Source of the DNA: G963692885 sp964658655
Lineage (GTDB): Bacteria; Acidobacteriota; Terriglobia; Terriglobales; Acidobacteriaceae
Length of the DNA stretch: 64,000 bases
Assembly (NCBI GenBank): GCA_964658655.1
Contig: CAZZZL010000004.1
Coordinates: forward strand, 1-64,000
Direction: 5' to 3'
The translations under genes and the position numbers were made by a program. The notes beneath the pieces are model-generated. The model was not told where the DNA came from. It did not search any database and worked only from the letters and a program-made list of their open reading frames with translations. How positions within the stretch are numbered: the stretch's first letter is position 1; every line of letters starts with the position of its first letter. Shown in pieces: positions 33,061-42,642 of the stretch.

Positions 33061-34980
33061 ATGCCCCTTCATCCTCTGGAACCTCTGGACGCGGTCGAGA
33101 TACAGCGTGCTGTCACGCTGATCAAGCAGCTGCCAACCTTCAACGCCACCACTCGCATCATCAGCATCCAGTTGCACGAGCCGGAGAAGCAATCTGTATA
33201 CGAGTGGCCTGCCAGGTCAGTCGACGAACGCTGCGCAGTTGCTGTCCTCTTCGAAAATTCGCTAAACGCAGCTTCGACTGTGACGCTTGATCTGTTGCAG
33301 GGAACTGTTCTGAAATCGGTGAAGGCGGCTACAGGTGCGCAACCCACGCTGTCAATGGATGAGCAGGTGGAATGCGAGCAGGCAGTGCTGGCGAGTGAAG
33401 ATTTCAAGGCTGCTTTACTGAAGCATTACGGCATCGCCGACACATCGCTGGTCATGGTCGACATCTGGAGTGCGGGTAACTACGGATCGGAAGAAGACCG
33501 GACGCGGCGACTCGCGAGGCCTCTGTGTTTTCTGCGCACCGATGCTACTGACAATGGCTATGCGCGTCCAATTGAAGGCATCCGGCCCGTCGTTGATCTG
33601 AACCTGATGGAGGTTATACGCGTCGAGGAATACGGCACCTGGCCGCTGCCCCCGCACCCGGCGAACTATGCTGCCGACCGCGTACCCGATCAGCGCACAG
33701 GCATCAAGCCGCTGACGATCGCGCAGCCAGAGGGCCCCAGCTTCTCGATTGCAGGGCGAAGGATGAGTTGGCAGAACTGGGAATTTGTCATCGGATTCAA
33801 TGCACGCGAAGGACTGACCCTGCACGACGTCCGTTACGTGGACCATGGCCGATCGCGACCCATCATCTACCGCGCATCATTGACCGAGATGGTCGTTCCG
33901 TACGGCGATCCGCGGCCAACGCAGGCGCGCAAGAATGCTTTCGACGTCGGTGAATATGGCATGGGCATGTGCGCGAACAGCCTCAAGCTCGGCTGCGACT
34001 GCGTAGGGCACATCGAATACCTGGACGGTCACCTATGCGACAGTCGCGGTGGCGCATTGACGATATCGAATGCGATTTGTATCCATGAAGAAGATTTCGG
34101 CATTTTGTGGAAGCACACCGATCGTCGCCTTCCCCATGCTCCGGAGGTGCGACGCTCGCGCAGATTAGTGGTCTCGTCTATCTCCACTGTTGAAAATTAT
34201 GAGTATGGGTTTTTCTGGTACTTCTACCAGGATGGAAACATCCAGTTCGAGATCAAGCTGACTGGCATCCTCTCGATGGGAGCGGTGCACGAAAGTGAGA
34301 GGCCGAAGTACGGAACCGTGGTCGCGCCGCTGCTCTATGCTCCGAACCATCAGCACTTTTTCAACATGCGATTGGATATTGGCATTGATGGAATAGCGAA
34401 TACCGTTCAGCAGGTCGACATAGTCGCTGACCCCGTTGACGAAAGTAATTCGTATGAGAATGCCTTTTACAGCAGGCCGACTGACCTTGAGACAGAAAAA
34501 CAATCGCTCGCCCATCTGAACCTGGAGACAGGTAGAACGTGGAAATTTATTAATCCGTCCGTGAAGAATCAGATGGGCGCACCCACCGGCTATAAATTTT
34601 TTCCGGGCGACAACGCCTTTCCATTTGCCTCGAAGAATGCCTGGTGGCGCAAGCGTGCGGGATTTGTCGACCACCATGTCTGGGTAACGCCCTACCATGA
34701 GGACGAGAATTATGCAGCCGGTGATTTCCCAAACCAGAGCACGGGCGGTGATGGCCTGGTGAAGTGGGTCGAAGCCGACCGGCAGATTCAAAACACCGAC
34801 GTCGTCTTCTGGTACACGTTTGGACATACCCACATTCCTCGCCCTGAGGATTGCCCCGTTATGCCAACGGCCTATATCGGCTTCCTGCTGAAACCGAACG
34901 GCTTCTTTGATGCGAACCCCGCAAACGATGTGCCCCCGTCACAGCCTGTCTCGCAAGGTAGCCACTGCGAAGACTGCTAG
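33061..34980 (+). CDS. Copper/TPQ primary amine oxidase, cytosolic type
   Basis: A 639-residue copper amine oxidase that oxidises primary amines to aldehyde, ammonia and H2O2. The cofactor-forming sequence ENYEYGFFWYFY has the tyrosine (Y380) that becomes topaquinone. The catalytic-base Asp is D295 in AFDVGEYGMG. Copper ligands are H430 and H432 in NHQHFFNMRLD, plus a later His in the C-terminal region near HTHIPRPEDCP. The N-terminus has no signal peptide, unlike periplasmic TynA, so it should be cytosolic, as in Arthrobacter enzymes. The ATG at 33061 has AAGGA eight bases upstream. The next gene, topoisomerase IB, follows after 127 bp and has no evident link. Confidence 0.93.
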   Translation: MPLHPLEPLDAVEIQRAVTLIKQLPTFNATTRIISIQLHEPEKQSVYEWPARSVDERCAVAVLFENSLNAASTVTLDLLQGTVLKSVKAATGAQPTLSMDEQVECEQAVLASEDFKAALLKHYGIADTSLVMVDIWSAGNYGSEEDRTRRLARPLCFLRTDATDNGYARPIEGIRPVVDLNLMEVIRVEEYGTWPLPPHPANYAADRVPDQRTGIKPLTIAQPEGPSFSIAGRRMSWQNWEFVIGFNAREGLTLHDVRYVDHGRSRPIIYRASLTEMVVPYGDPRPTQARKNAFDVGEYGMGMCANSLKLGCDCVGHIEYLDGHLCDSRGGALTISNAICIHEEDFGILWKHTDRRLPHAPEVRRSRRLVVSSISTVENYEYGFFWYFYQDGNIQFEIKLTGILSMGAVHESERPKYGTVVAPLLYAPNHQHFFNMRLDIGIDGIANTVQQVDIVADPVDESNSYENAFYSRPTDLETEKQSLAHLNLETGRTWKFINPSVKNQMGAPTGYKFFPGDNAFPFASKNAWWRKRAGFVDHHVWVTPYHEDENYAAGDFPNQSTGGDGLVKWVEADRQIQNTDVVFWYTFGHTHIPRPEDCPVMPTAYIGFLLKPNGFFDANPANDVPPSQPVSQGSHCEDC

Positions 34981-35107
34981 ATTCTGCGTCATTCCAACGA
35001 TTTTGATCTGACAGATATGTGCCGGAAACCGGAATGGTCGAGTCGCCCATCCAGGCATCCAATGCTAAGTTCACGATGCTGACTTAGAGACTTACAAGGC
35101 CAGGGCC

Positions 35108-36187
35108 ATGCCGTTGCAAGTACCAGAAATGATGGCGGAATCAGTTGAGGCGGCGAAGAGTGCCGGTCTTCGTTACGCTTCAGACAGTAAGCCGGGCATG
35201 CAGCGCAAGCGCTCCGGCAAAAGCTTCCGGTATGTTGGCATTGACGGAACCACCGTCCGAGACAAGACTGTACTTGCGCGCATTCGTTCCCTGGTGATTC
35301 CACCGGCGTGGAAGGACGTGTGGATCTGTCCTTATCCAAACGGTCACCTGCAGGCCACAGGACGCGACGTGCGCGGACGCAAACAAAGTCGCTATCATCC
35401 TCGCTGGAGAGAGGTCCGGGATGAGAATAAATATGAGCGCATGATGACATTTGCCAAGGCGCTTCCTGGTATTCGCCGTCGCGTTGAAGATGACCTGACA
35501 ACCCCAGGCTTGCCGCGACAAAAAGTTCTGGCGACAATCGTAAGGCTTCTCGAAGTCACCTTCATACGGGTGGGCAATGAGGCCTACGCCAAGGAGAATA
35601 AGTCGTACGGTTTAACGACGATGAGGGGCCGTCATGTTCGTATCAAGGGCTCAACAGTGACCTTCGACTTCAAGGGAAAAAGCGGCGTTCATCACACGAT
35701 CGATCTGAGTGATCGACGCATGGCTAACATCATTAAGCGTTGCCAGGACTTGCCTGGATACGAACTTTTTCAGTATGTGGATGAGGATGGAAGTCATCAT
35801 GCGGTGGACTCCTCCGACGTGAATGAATATCTGCAGGAAATCAGCGGTCAGCCTTTCACTGCCAAAGATTTTCGGACATGGGCAGGCACTGTGCTGGCAT
35901 GCATGATGCTGCGCGAGTTTGAACAGTTTGAGACCGACAAGCAGGCGAAAAAGAACGTTACGCGGGCGATCGAGAAGGTGGCGGCAAGGCTTGGAAATAC
36001 GCCCTCCGTGTGCAGGAAGTGCTATGTCCATCCGGTGATCCTGGATTGCTATTTAAGCGGAGTGATGATTGAGACCATCAAACAGCGCGTGAAAGACGAG
36101 AAACTCGAACACGCTGCGGCCATGCGAAAGGATGAGCTGGCAGTGATGCAACTGTTGGAGCAGCGACTTTCGCAGCAAGCGGCCTGA
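35108..36187 (+). CDS. DNA topoisomerase IB (poxvirus-like)
   Basis: A 359-residue type IB topoisomerase that relaxes supercoils through a 3'-phosphotyrosine intermediate. Key stretches are SLVIPPAWKDVWICPYPNGH and ATGRDVRGRKQSRYHPRWRE (N-terminal domain), RVGNEAYAKENKSYGLTTMR (first catalytic Arg region), FTAKDFRTWAGTVLA, and the C-terminal nucleophile in SVCRKCYVHPVILDCY (Y306). It is compact, as in the bacterial/poxvirus class. The start is taken at the ATG at 35108; the ATG pair seven codons later is possible, and no strong ribosome-binding site is seen. It lies between amine oxidase and a glycosidase and may be an isolated accessory gene. Confidence 0.93.
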   Translation: MPLQVPEMMAESVEAAKSAGLRYASDSKPGMQRKRSGKSFRYVGIDGTTVRDKTVLARIRSLVIPPAWKDVWICPYPNGHLQATGRDVRGRKQSRYHPRWREVRDENKYERMMTFAKALPGIRRRVEDDLTTPGLPRQKVLATIVRLLEVTFIRVGNEAYAKENKSYGLTTMRGRHVRIKGSTVTFDFKGKSGVHHTIDLSDRRMANIIKRCQDLPGYELFQYVDEDGSHHAVDSSDVNEYLQEISGQPFTAKDFRTWAGTVLACMMLREFEQFETDKQAKKNVTRAIEKVAARLGNTPSVCRKCYVHPVILDCYLSGVMIETIKQRVKDEKLEHAAAMRKDELAVMQLLEQRLSQQAA

Positions 36188-36214
36188 CTATACACTCGGA
36201 CACTGGAGGCGAGA

Positions 36215-38269
36215 GTGACCGATATCAGTCGTCGTGACGTGGTCAAAATGGGCAGCATCGCGTTTGCGTCCGCAGTGCTGCCGCGTTTGTCGAATGCTTC
36301 GAGCGCAACGCTGGCAACTCATCGTCAAAGCGCCGTGAAGAATCATGAGCCGCTGTCGCAATCTGCCTTCTATCTGCTCCCTCTGGGTTCCATTCGCCCT
36401 GCCGGCTGGCTCCGCAATCAACTCACAATCCAGGCGAATGGACTAGGCGGCCATCTCGACGAAACGTGGCCAGACGTTGGCCCTGATAGCGGCTGGCTCG
36501 GCGGCAAGGGAGAATCCTGGGAGCGCGGGCCTTACTTCGTCGACGGCCTTATCCCGCTGGCATGGCAGCTTGACGATGCGCGCTTGAAAGCCAAGGCACA
36601 GCGATTCATGGATTGGACACTTGAGCATGCGCAGCCAGACGGCCTTTTCGGCCCAGCGACAAATGACGACTGGTGGCCACGTATGGTCATGCTAAAAGCG
36701 CTCACTCAATACCAGGAAGCAACCGGCGATCCACGTGTTATCCCGGTGATGAAAAACTACTATCGTTACCAACTTGTAACATTATTAAAAAGGCCACTGC
36801 AGGACTGGGGACGCTATCGCTGGCAGGATGAAGTGCTGTCCTTGTTATGGCTCTATAACCGGACGGGAGATAAGCAGTTATTGCAACTCGCGAGCCTTCT
36901 GAAGCAGCAGGGGTATGACTGGCAGGCGCAGTTTTCCGATTTTCACTACACCGAGCCTTGCACGCTTGCCTACCTGAATATGAAACCGGGTGGCAACAAT
37001 GACCGCGCCATGCAGACACACGGAGTGAACAATGCCCAGGCGTTGAAGGCATCCCCACTGTGGTGGCTGATCTCGGGTTCGAAGCAGGACCGCGAAGCAT
37101 TTGCCCGCCAGCTGGCGCTGCTCGACAAGTATCACGGGCTGCCGAATGGCATGTTTTCCGCGGATGAGCATCTCGCAGGTCGTGACCCATCGCACGGCAC
37201 AGAGCTGTGCACGGTCGTCGAAACGATGTTCTCACTGGAACAGGCCTTGGCTGTTCTCGGTGATGCCTCGATCGGGGACCGCCTCGAAAAGATTGCGTTC
37301 AACGCGCTGCCCGGTACCTTTACAGACGACATGTGGGCGCACCAATACAATCAGCAACCGAACCAGGTGGAAGTAAGCTTGCACGCGAAGCCATGGACCA
37401 CGGACGGGCCTGAGTCAAATCTTTATGGCCTGGACCCCAACTTCGGTTGCTGTACAGCAAACTTTCACCAAGGGTGGCCAAAGTTTGTTTCGAGTCTATG
37501 GATGATGTCTCATGATGACGGCCTGGTCGCGACGACTTACGCGCCTTCGTCGGTACACACGACAGTTCGAGGAACTATTGTTCGCGTCGAGGAAGAAACG
37601 GAATATCCCTTTCGTCCCGACATCAGAATTCGCATTTCTCCTGACAAAGCACTTCGATTTCCACTGCGCCTCCGGATACCCGCGTGGGCAAGCGGCGCAA
37701 CCATGAGAATTAATGGCAAGGATGTGCCGGTAAAGGCTGGAGAATTCGCTGTGATCGATCGGACATGGCTCGATGCTGATGTTGTCGAGCTTCACTTCCC
37801 TCTCGATCCCAGGCTAAGCAAAGGATACCGAGGTTCAGTTGCTGTGGAACGCGGCCCGCTTGTTTTTTCCTATCCAATTAAGGAGAGCTGGGTGAAGCTA
37901 CGCGATCGAGGCATGACAGCAGACTGGCAGGTATTCCCATCTGCCCCGTGGAACTATGCTATTTCGCATATCGAGAAAGCAGATCAATACAAGGTAGTGG
38001 GGACTCCACTGAGCGATAAACCATTCGCGCTGGTAAATTCTCCGGTGAGCATCGAGGTGCAGGCAGTCAAGCTGCCGCGATGGCACGCCGAGGATGGCGT
38101 GGCCGACTTGATTCCGCAGAGTCCGGTAAGTGCGAATGCCACGATGATCGACAGTGAGGGGGCGGCTGTAAAACCTGCTGTCGTCGAGACAATTACGCTT
38201 GTCCCCTACGCCGCGGCTAAACTACGAATTACTTCGTTTCCACTAATGGCCGACAACAAGGTCAGCTAG
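36215..38269 (+). CDS. GH127-type beta-L-arabinofuranosidase (DUF1680), Tat-exported
   Basis: A 684-residue glycoside hydrolase of the DUF1680/GH127 clan. The Tat signal SRRDVVKMGSIAFASA predicts folded export. The zinc-thiolate site of the family is present: a Glu-x-Cys (E330 and C332 in HGTELCTVVE) and a Cys pair (C412, C413 in FGCCTANFHQGW); the second Cys region supplies the nucleophile in characterised members. The (alpha/alpha)6 barrel spans roughly residues 60-430, followed by beta-sandwich domains. The GTG at 36215 has GGAGG six bases upstream. The substrate in known members is beta-L-arabinofuranosyl oligosaccharides; related GH families (GH137/146) share the fold, so specificity is open. 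It is followed by the dead receptor remnant. Confidence 0.87.
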   Translation: MTDISRRDVVKMGSIAFASAVLPRLSNASSATLATHRQSAVKNHEPLSQSAFYLLPLGSIRPAGWLRNQLTIQANGLGGHLDETWPDVGPDSGWLGGKGESWERGPYFVDGLIPLAWQLDDARLKAKAQRFMDWTLEHAQPDGLFGPATNDDWWPRMVMLKALTQYQEATGDPRVIPVMKNYYRYQLVTLLKRPLQDWGRYRWQDEVLSLLWLYNRTGDKQLLQLASLLKQQGYDWQAQFSDFHYTEPCTLAYLNMKPGGNNDRAMQTHGVNNAQALKASPLWWLISGSKQDREAFARQLALLDKYHGLPNGMFSADEHLAGRDPSHGTELCTVVETMFSLEQALAVLGDASIGDRLEKIAFNALPGTFTDDMWAHQYNQQPNQVEVSLHAKPWTTDGPESNLYGLDPNFGCCTANFHQGWPKFVSSLWMMSHDDGLVATTYAPSSVHTTVRGTIVRVEEETEYPFRPDIRIRISPDKALRFPLRLRIPAWASGATMRINGKDVPVKAGEFAVIDRTWLDADVVELHFPLDPRLSKGYRGSVAVERGPLVFSYPIKESWVKLRDRGMTADWQVFPSAPWNYAISHIEKADQYKVVGTPLSDKPFALVNSPVSIEVQAVKLPRWHAEDGVADLIPQSPVSANATMIDSEGAAVKPAVVETITLVPYAAAKLRITSFPLMADNKVS

Positions 38270-38293
38270 AAAAAAAGAGAGACAGGTGTCTCG

Positions 38294-38790
38294 CTATCTC
38301 TCCGGGTAATGATCATTGGTAACAGCATTGTTAGAAGGCGAAGCGAGCTGCATGCTGCGGCCGCCTACTGTAAGGCCAGTGATATTGGCTGAAGCCGTAC
38401 AGGGTACGCCGGGACACTGCATCTGAGACCAGAATTCGGCAGGCCAAAGCTGGCGTGGTTGAAAGCGTTTGTCGCATCCCCCCTTACCTGAAGTGACGTC
38501 TCGCGCCAGATAGTAAAAGTCTTCCCCGCTGAAAGATTTACTTCATCAATCCCGGGGCCGTAGATGTTGCTTCTGCGCAGATTGCCAAAGGTTCCAGGAG
38601 CTGGCGAAGTATATGCACCCGGATTAAACCACTGGTTGATACTCTTATGCGCAACACTAGGATTACCAATCTAATTAGGAAACCAGGAACCAGCCTGGAA
38701 ATAAGAGAGACTGCTACTCGAGATGGTAGGAGTGAAGGGATTTCCACTCGACAGCAGGATAGTCCCCGACGCCTGCCATCAAGGCTTCCA
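38294..38790 (-). pseudogene. C-terminal remnant of an Oar-like TonB-dependent receptor
   Basis: On the minus strand this stretch encodes recognisable C-terminal pieces of an acidobacterial carboxypeptidase-regulatory-like TonB receptor: WQASGTILLSSGNPFTPT, INQWFNPGAYTSPAPGTFG, NIYGPGIDEVNLSAGKTF and LQVRGDATNAFNHASFGLPN. They are interrupted by an in-frame TAG after FQAGSWFPN and a TGA further upstream. A +1 shift near 38370 continues into ITGLTVGGRSMQLASP before the final TAG (38294-38296). No N-terminal part or plug domain is found upstream. It is a decayed outer-membrane glycan importer left inside the hydrolase cluster. Confidence 0.82.
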
Positions 38791-39110
38791 ATCGTAATGA
38801 AGTATCGCTAAGCCGGACGATCGGCTCCCAGGCGGCTTCCACAATAACCTTTATAAAGTTAACTTAGCAAGCTATTTGTTAGGTGACGGCTTGGCGGGTG
38901 AGACATTGCCAAGAGGTAAGGACCGACCGTGAAACCGCCGCTTGCAGAAATGAGGATGCACTAAGGGGCGTACCCGGGTCGAGCGATTATCTGGTAGCCG
39001 CTTTTTAACGGCCCTCCGTCGCAAGGGTGCGAAAGTTCAAAAGGGCTTCGCAATTTAGCGAAAATGCCGTCGAAAGCAGATGATTTCGAACGAAGGAGTA
39101 AAAGGGGATA
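38791..39110. other. Non-coding spacer, nothing recognised
   Basis: About 320 bp between the receptor remnant and the GH38 promoter region. There is no frame with a ribosome-binding site, no IS ends and no tRNA-like structure. It may be further decayed receptor sequence. A short TTCGC/GCGAA dyad occurs near 39045-39063. Confidence 0.5.
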
Positions 39111-39113
39111 TCA

Positions 39114-39127
39114 TGATAGCGCTACCA
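39114..39127. promoter_or_regulatory. LacI-family operator upstream of the GH38 gene
   Basis: TGATAGCGCTACCA fits the LacI/GalR-type pattern TG-NN-A-N-CG-N-T-NN-CA exactly and is palindromic except for one base pair. It lies 83 bp before the proposed GH38 start. A LacI-family regulator gene is encoded just beyond the mannosidase (42643-43677), a natural candidate to bind it. No second copy was noticed near the other hydrolase starts. Confidence 0.6.
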
Positions 39128-39209
39128 GACGTAGCCGAATATCGTCTTCGGTTCCAGCGCGAACAGTGCGTTGTGAGGACACCCAAGAGTGAATGGAGAA
39201 ACAGATCCG

Positions 39210-42200
39210 ATGGCAGTGGAAATTCCTCGATCGACTCAACAACGTAAAGCTGCATTACTGTCTACACTTGCCGCTTGCTGCTTTCTCGCGGTGCCGGCGT
39301 ACGGCCAATTCAGCCAGGACATACCGCCCGACCTGAAAAAGAGCCTGAGTCCTGCAGCACAATCGACGATTGAGCGACTCGGCGAATTGAATAACCTGCC
39401 GGGCGGCGAGTGGCGCATGCATGCGGGGGACGTCGCGCATGGTGAGACTGTTGGATTGGACGACAGTAACTGGCAGACCGTCCAGGCAAATACGGAATCG
39501 CCTGTTGATGCCGTCTGGTACCGCCGCGAAATCGAGGTGCCCAAGACCCTGCACGGGTACGATCTGACGGGAACGCGTATCTGGTTCCGATTCCGCGCCT
39601 GGGCGAATGGACCCATGCCACAGATCATCTATTTCAATGGTCGCCGGGTAGCGCTGGGTGACGATCTTGAGCCGATCGTCCTGTTCGATAGCGCGAAGCC
39701 GGGCGATAAGGTACTGGTAGCGGTAAAGCTTCTGCACACGGCCGAAAATAAGCACTTCGCCGGGGCCGAAATGCGTGTGGACTTTGCCGAGAACCGGCCG
39801 AGCCCGGACGATCTCCGACAGGAATTCCTGTCGTCTGCCGCTCTGATTCCGTCGCTCTCCAAGAACCCCACTGCCGACACGGCAACCCTCGAGAAGGCCA
39901 TCAGCGATGTGGATGTGAAGGCGCTCGACGCTAAAGACGATAAGAAGGACCAGGAGAAGTTCGACACTTCTTTGAAGCAATCTACAGAGACGCTGTCGGC
40001 CCTTAAACCCATGCTGCAGACTGGCAATTTTCACCTGAGCGGCAACTCGCACATTGACGCTGCATGGCTGTGGCCGTGGACGGAAACCGTTGATGCTGTA
40101 CGCAGGACTTTTGGAACAGCCGTTCAATTGATGAACGAATACCCGACTTATGCTTACACGCAATCTGCAGCGCAATACAACGAGTGGATCGCCGACAAAT
40201 ATCCCGACATTAACAACCAGATCAAGGAAAGAATCAAGGAAGGTCGATGGGAAATTGTCGGAGGCATGTGGGTTGAACCGGATTTGAATATGCCGGATGG
40301 CGAGTCACTGGTACGCCAGCTGCTGATTGGTAAGCGTGTCTACAAACAACTGTATGGTGTCGATGTAAAGATCGGCTGGAACCCTGATTCGTTCGGCTAT
40401 ACATGGCAGCTTCCCCAGATTTACAAGAAGTCCGGCGTCGACTATTTCGTTACGCAGAAGATGCAGTGGAACGATACGAACCAGCTGCCGCTGAAGCTGT
40501 TCTGGTGGGAGTCGCCGGATGGCAGCAAAGTGCTGTCCTACTTCCCGCATGACTACGCAAACACATCTCTGAATCCTGTTCGCCTGTCGGCGGATCTGGC
40601 GACGGCACGCAAATATTCGCCGGGGATTACATCCATCATGGACTTGTACGGGGTCGGTGATCACGGCGGCGGACCAACGCGTTCAATGCTTGACGAAGGC
40701 CTGCATTGGATGCAGCCTGACAAGGTTGTCCCCAAGTCAGAATTCGGCGTGACACTGCCTTATTTCGAAAAGATCCGTTCCGAAGTCAGTGCCGATTCTC
40801 CGACGTGGAACTACCAGAGCCTTGCGGCGAATGGTCCGAAACTTGAGGAGCCAGCGGCTGGTCAGATCACGATCCCTACCTGGAAGGATGAGCTTTATCT
40901 TGAGTATCATCGCGGCGTCTTCACAACACAGACAAAGCATAAGCAGAGTATGCGCGACAGCGAAGAGTGGGTGCTCGACGCAGAAAAATATTCTTCTCTT
41001 GCGTGGCTTGATGGACAGACCTATCCACAAACCGAGTTAAATGACGCGTGGAAGAAGGTCCTCTTCAATCAATTTCACGATCTTGGAGCCGGCTCCGGTA
41101 TCGGCATTATTTATAGAGACGCGCAGAAGGATTATCAGGACGTGCAGTGGGCAACCAATGAAGCATCGTCCAAGGCTATGAACACCCTTCAGGGCCAGAT
41201 CAATACCAAGGCTGCCGGCGAAAATCCGGTGCTCATCTTCAATCCCCTCGCATGGGATCGGTCTGGACTGGTCCCAGTGGATGTCGAGTTACCTGCGACA
41301 TCTGTGAATGGCGTCAGCGTGGTGGATGCTCATGACCGCGTTCTACCTTCCGAATTACTCTCTACAGACAAGAAGACGAATACATACCACCTATTAGTAG
41401 ATGCGAAGAACGTTCCTTCTCTTGGCTACGAGGTAGTCCATATCGTGCCGGGCAAACGTCCATTCACCAGCAATTTAAAAGCTGAAGGAACAACGCTCGA
41501 AAATGCTGCTCTGCGTGTGAAGGTAGATCCGACGACCGGTTGCATCACCAGTCTCTACGATAAAAAAAGCAGCTTCGAAACTCTTGCGGCTGGAACATGT
41601 GGCAACGAGTTACAGGCCTTCAAAGATCTGCCTAAAGACTACGATGCATGGAATATCGACCCAGGCACTTATGACGTTGCGCCCACATTGCTGAATAAGG
41701 CTGACTCTGTCGAATTGCTAGATAAGGCCTCAGCAGATGGGCGGATGAAGGCGACGATTCGCGTCACACGTACCTGGCAGAGTTCAAAATTCACACAGGA
41801 CATCACACTGTATGACGGCTCTAATCAGGTGGAAGTCAGCAATGACATTGACTGGCACGAGAACCACATCCTATTGAAAGCAGCATTCAGCCTGGCCGCA
41901 TCGAGCAAGATGGCTACGTATGAAATTCCGTACGGCACCATTGAGCGCCCGACGACGCGAAACAACAGCTTCGAGAAGGCGCAGTTTGAAGTTCCGGCGA
42001 TGCGCTGGGCAGACCTGGGAGATGGCAAACATGGCTTCTCGCTGATCAATAACTCGAAGTACGGTTATGACGCGAAGGACAACGTTTTGCGCATGACCCT
42101 GCTGCGTTCACCAACGTGGCCTGATCCTGTCGCGGACCGCGGTCATCAGCATTTCACGTACGCCCTTTATCCGCATGCCGGCGACTGGAAGCAGGCGATG

Positions 42201-42590
42201 AGTGTCCGCCATGGTTATGAATATAACTACGGCCTTAAAGCGATGCAGATCGTGGCACATCCAGGAAGCGGTCCGCTCGAGCATTCTTTTGCAAGCATCA
42301 AGGGCGATAATGTCGTTCTAACTGCTGTAAAGAAGGCGGAAGACGGCGACGGTTTGATCGTCCGCTTTTACGAGTGGGCGGGTAAAACCGGTGACGTGAC
42401 GCTGACAGTGCCTAAGGGTGCTAAAACCGCAACCATTGCAGACATGCAGGAAAATGCTCAGGGTTCTGCACTTCCCAGTACGCATAGAGCGGAAGGAGAT
42501 GTCATTACTGTTCCGGTTACTCCGTATGAGATCCAGACAGTAAGGATTGACTACGCGCATGCAGGTGCGACGGAAGAAGCGTCTAAATAG
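39210..42590 (+). CDS. Secreted GH38 alpha-mannosidase
   Basis: A 1126-residue alpha-mannosidase that releases alpha-linked mannose from glycans. A signal peptide (AALLSTLAACCFLAVPAYGQ) is followed by a beta-sandwich N-terminal extension of about 240 residues (DAVWYRREIEVPKTLHGYDL). The catalytic domain begins near residue 275: GNSHIDAAWLWPW holds zinc ligands H281 and D283, and IGWNPDSFGYTWQLPQI holds the nucleophile D393. The central three-helix bundle and C-terminal beta domains are complete. The ATG at 39210 has GGAGA 10 bases upstream; a GTG at 39189 is possible. A LacI-type operator lies upstream and a strong terminator at 42606. The linkage preference (alpha-1,2/1,3/1,6) is not visible. 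Confidence 0.92.
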   Translation: MAVEIPRSTQQRKAALLSTLAACCFLAVPAYGQFSQDIPPDLKKSLSPAAQSTIERLGELNNLPGGEWRMHAGDVAHGETVGLDDSNWQTVQANTESPVDAVWYRREIEVPKTLHGYDLTGTRIWFRFRAWANGPMPQIIYFNGRRVALGDDLEPIVLFDSAKPGDKVLVAVKLLHTAENKHFAGAEMRVDFAENRPSPDDLRQEFLSSAALIPSLSKNPTADTATLEKAISDVDVKALDAKDDKKDQEKFDTSLKQSTETLSALKPMLQTGNFHLSGNSHIDAAWLWPWTETVDAVRRTFGTAVQLMNEYPTYAYTQSAAQYNEWIADKYPDINNQIKERIKEGRWEIVGGMWVEPDLNMPDGESLVRQLLIGKRVYKQLYGVDVKIGWNPDSFGYTWQLPQIYKKSGVDYFVTQKMQWNDTNQLPLKLFWWESPDGSKVLSYFPHDYANTSLNPVRLSADLATARKYSPGITSIMDLYGVGDHGGGPTRSMLDEGLHWMQPDKVVPKSEFGVTLPYFEKIRSEVSADSPTWNYQSLAANGPKLEEPAAGQITIPTWKDELYLEYHRGVFTTQTKHKQSMRDSEEWVLDAEKYSSLAWLDGQTYPQTELNDAWKKVLFNQFHDLGAGSGIGIIYRDAQKDYQDVQWATNEASSKAMNTLQGQINTKAAGENPVLIFNPLAWDRSGLVPVDVELPATSVNGVSVVDAHDRVLPSELLSTDKKTNTYHLLVDAKNVPSLGYEVVHIVPGKRPFTSNLKAEGTTLENAALRVKVDPTTGCITSLYDKKSSFETLAAGTCGNELQAFKDLPKDYDAWNIDPGTYDVAPTLLNKADSVELLDKASADGRMKATIRVTRTWQSSKFTQDITLYDGSNQVEVSNDIDWHENHILLKAAFSLAASSKMATYEIPYGTIERPTTRNNSFEKAQFEVPAMRWADLGDGKHGFSLINNSKYGYDAKDNVLRMTLLRSPTWPDPVADRGHQHFTYALYPHAGDWKQAMSVRHGYEYNYGLKAMQIVAHPGSGPLEHSFASIKGDNVVLTAVKKAEDGDGLIVRFYEWAGKTGDVTLTVPKGAKTATIADMQENAQGSALPSTHRAEGDVITVPVTPYEIQTVRIDYAHAGATEEASK

Positions 42591-42605
42591 CACGCAGTAA
42601 TTCGC

Positions 42606-42635
42606 AAAACGGCAGCCAGGTGGCTGCCGTTTTTT
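42606..42635. terminator. Bidirectional terminator between GH38 and lacI-type gene
   Basis: A 12-bp stem (AAAACGGCAGCC at 42606-42617 with GGCTGCCGTTTT at 42622-42633) and a 4-nt loop. T-runs on the plus strand (six Ts) and A-run-encoded Us on the minus strand make it work in both directions between convergent genes. Confidence 0.85.
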
Positions 42636-42642
42636 ATTGCGG

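Noticed and set aside
39113..39247. A 44-residue frame starting with the ATG inside the LacI-type operator
   Set aside because: It overlaps the start of the GH38 gene in another frame and is better explained as promoter/operator sequence.
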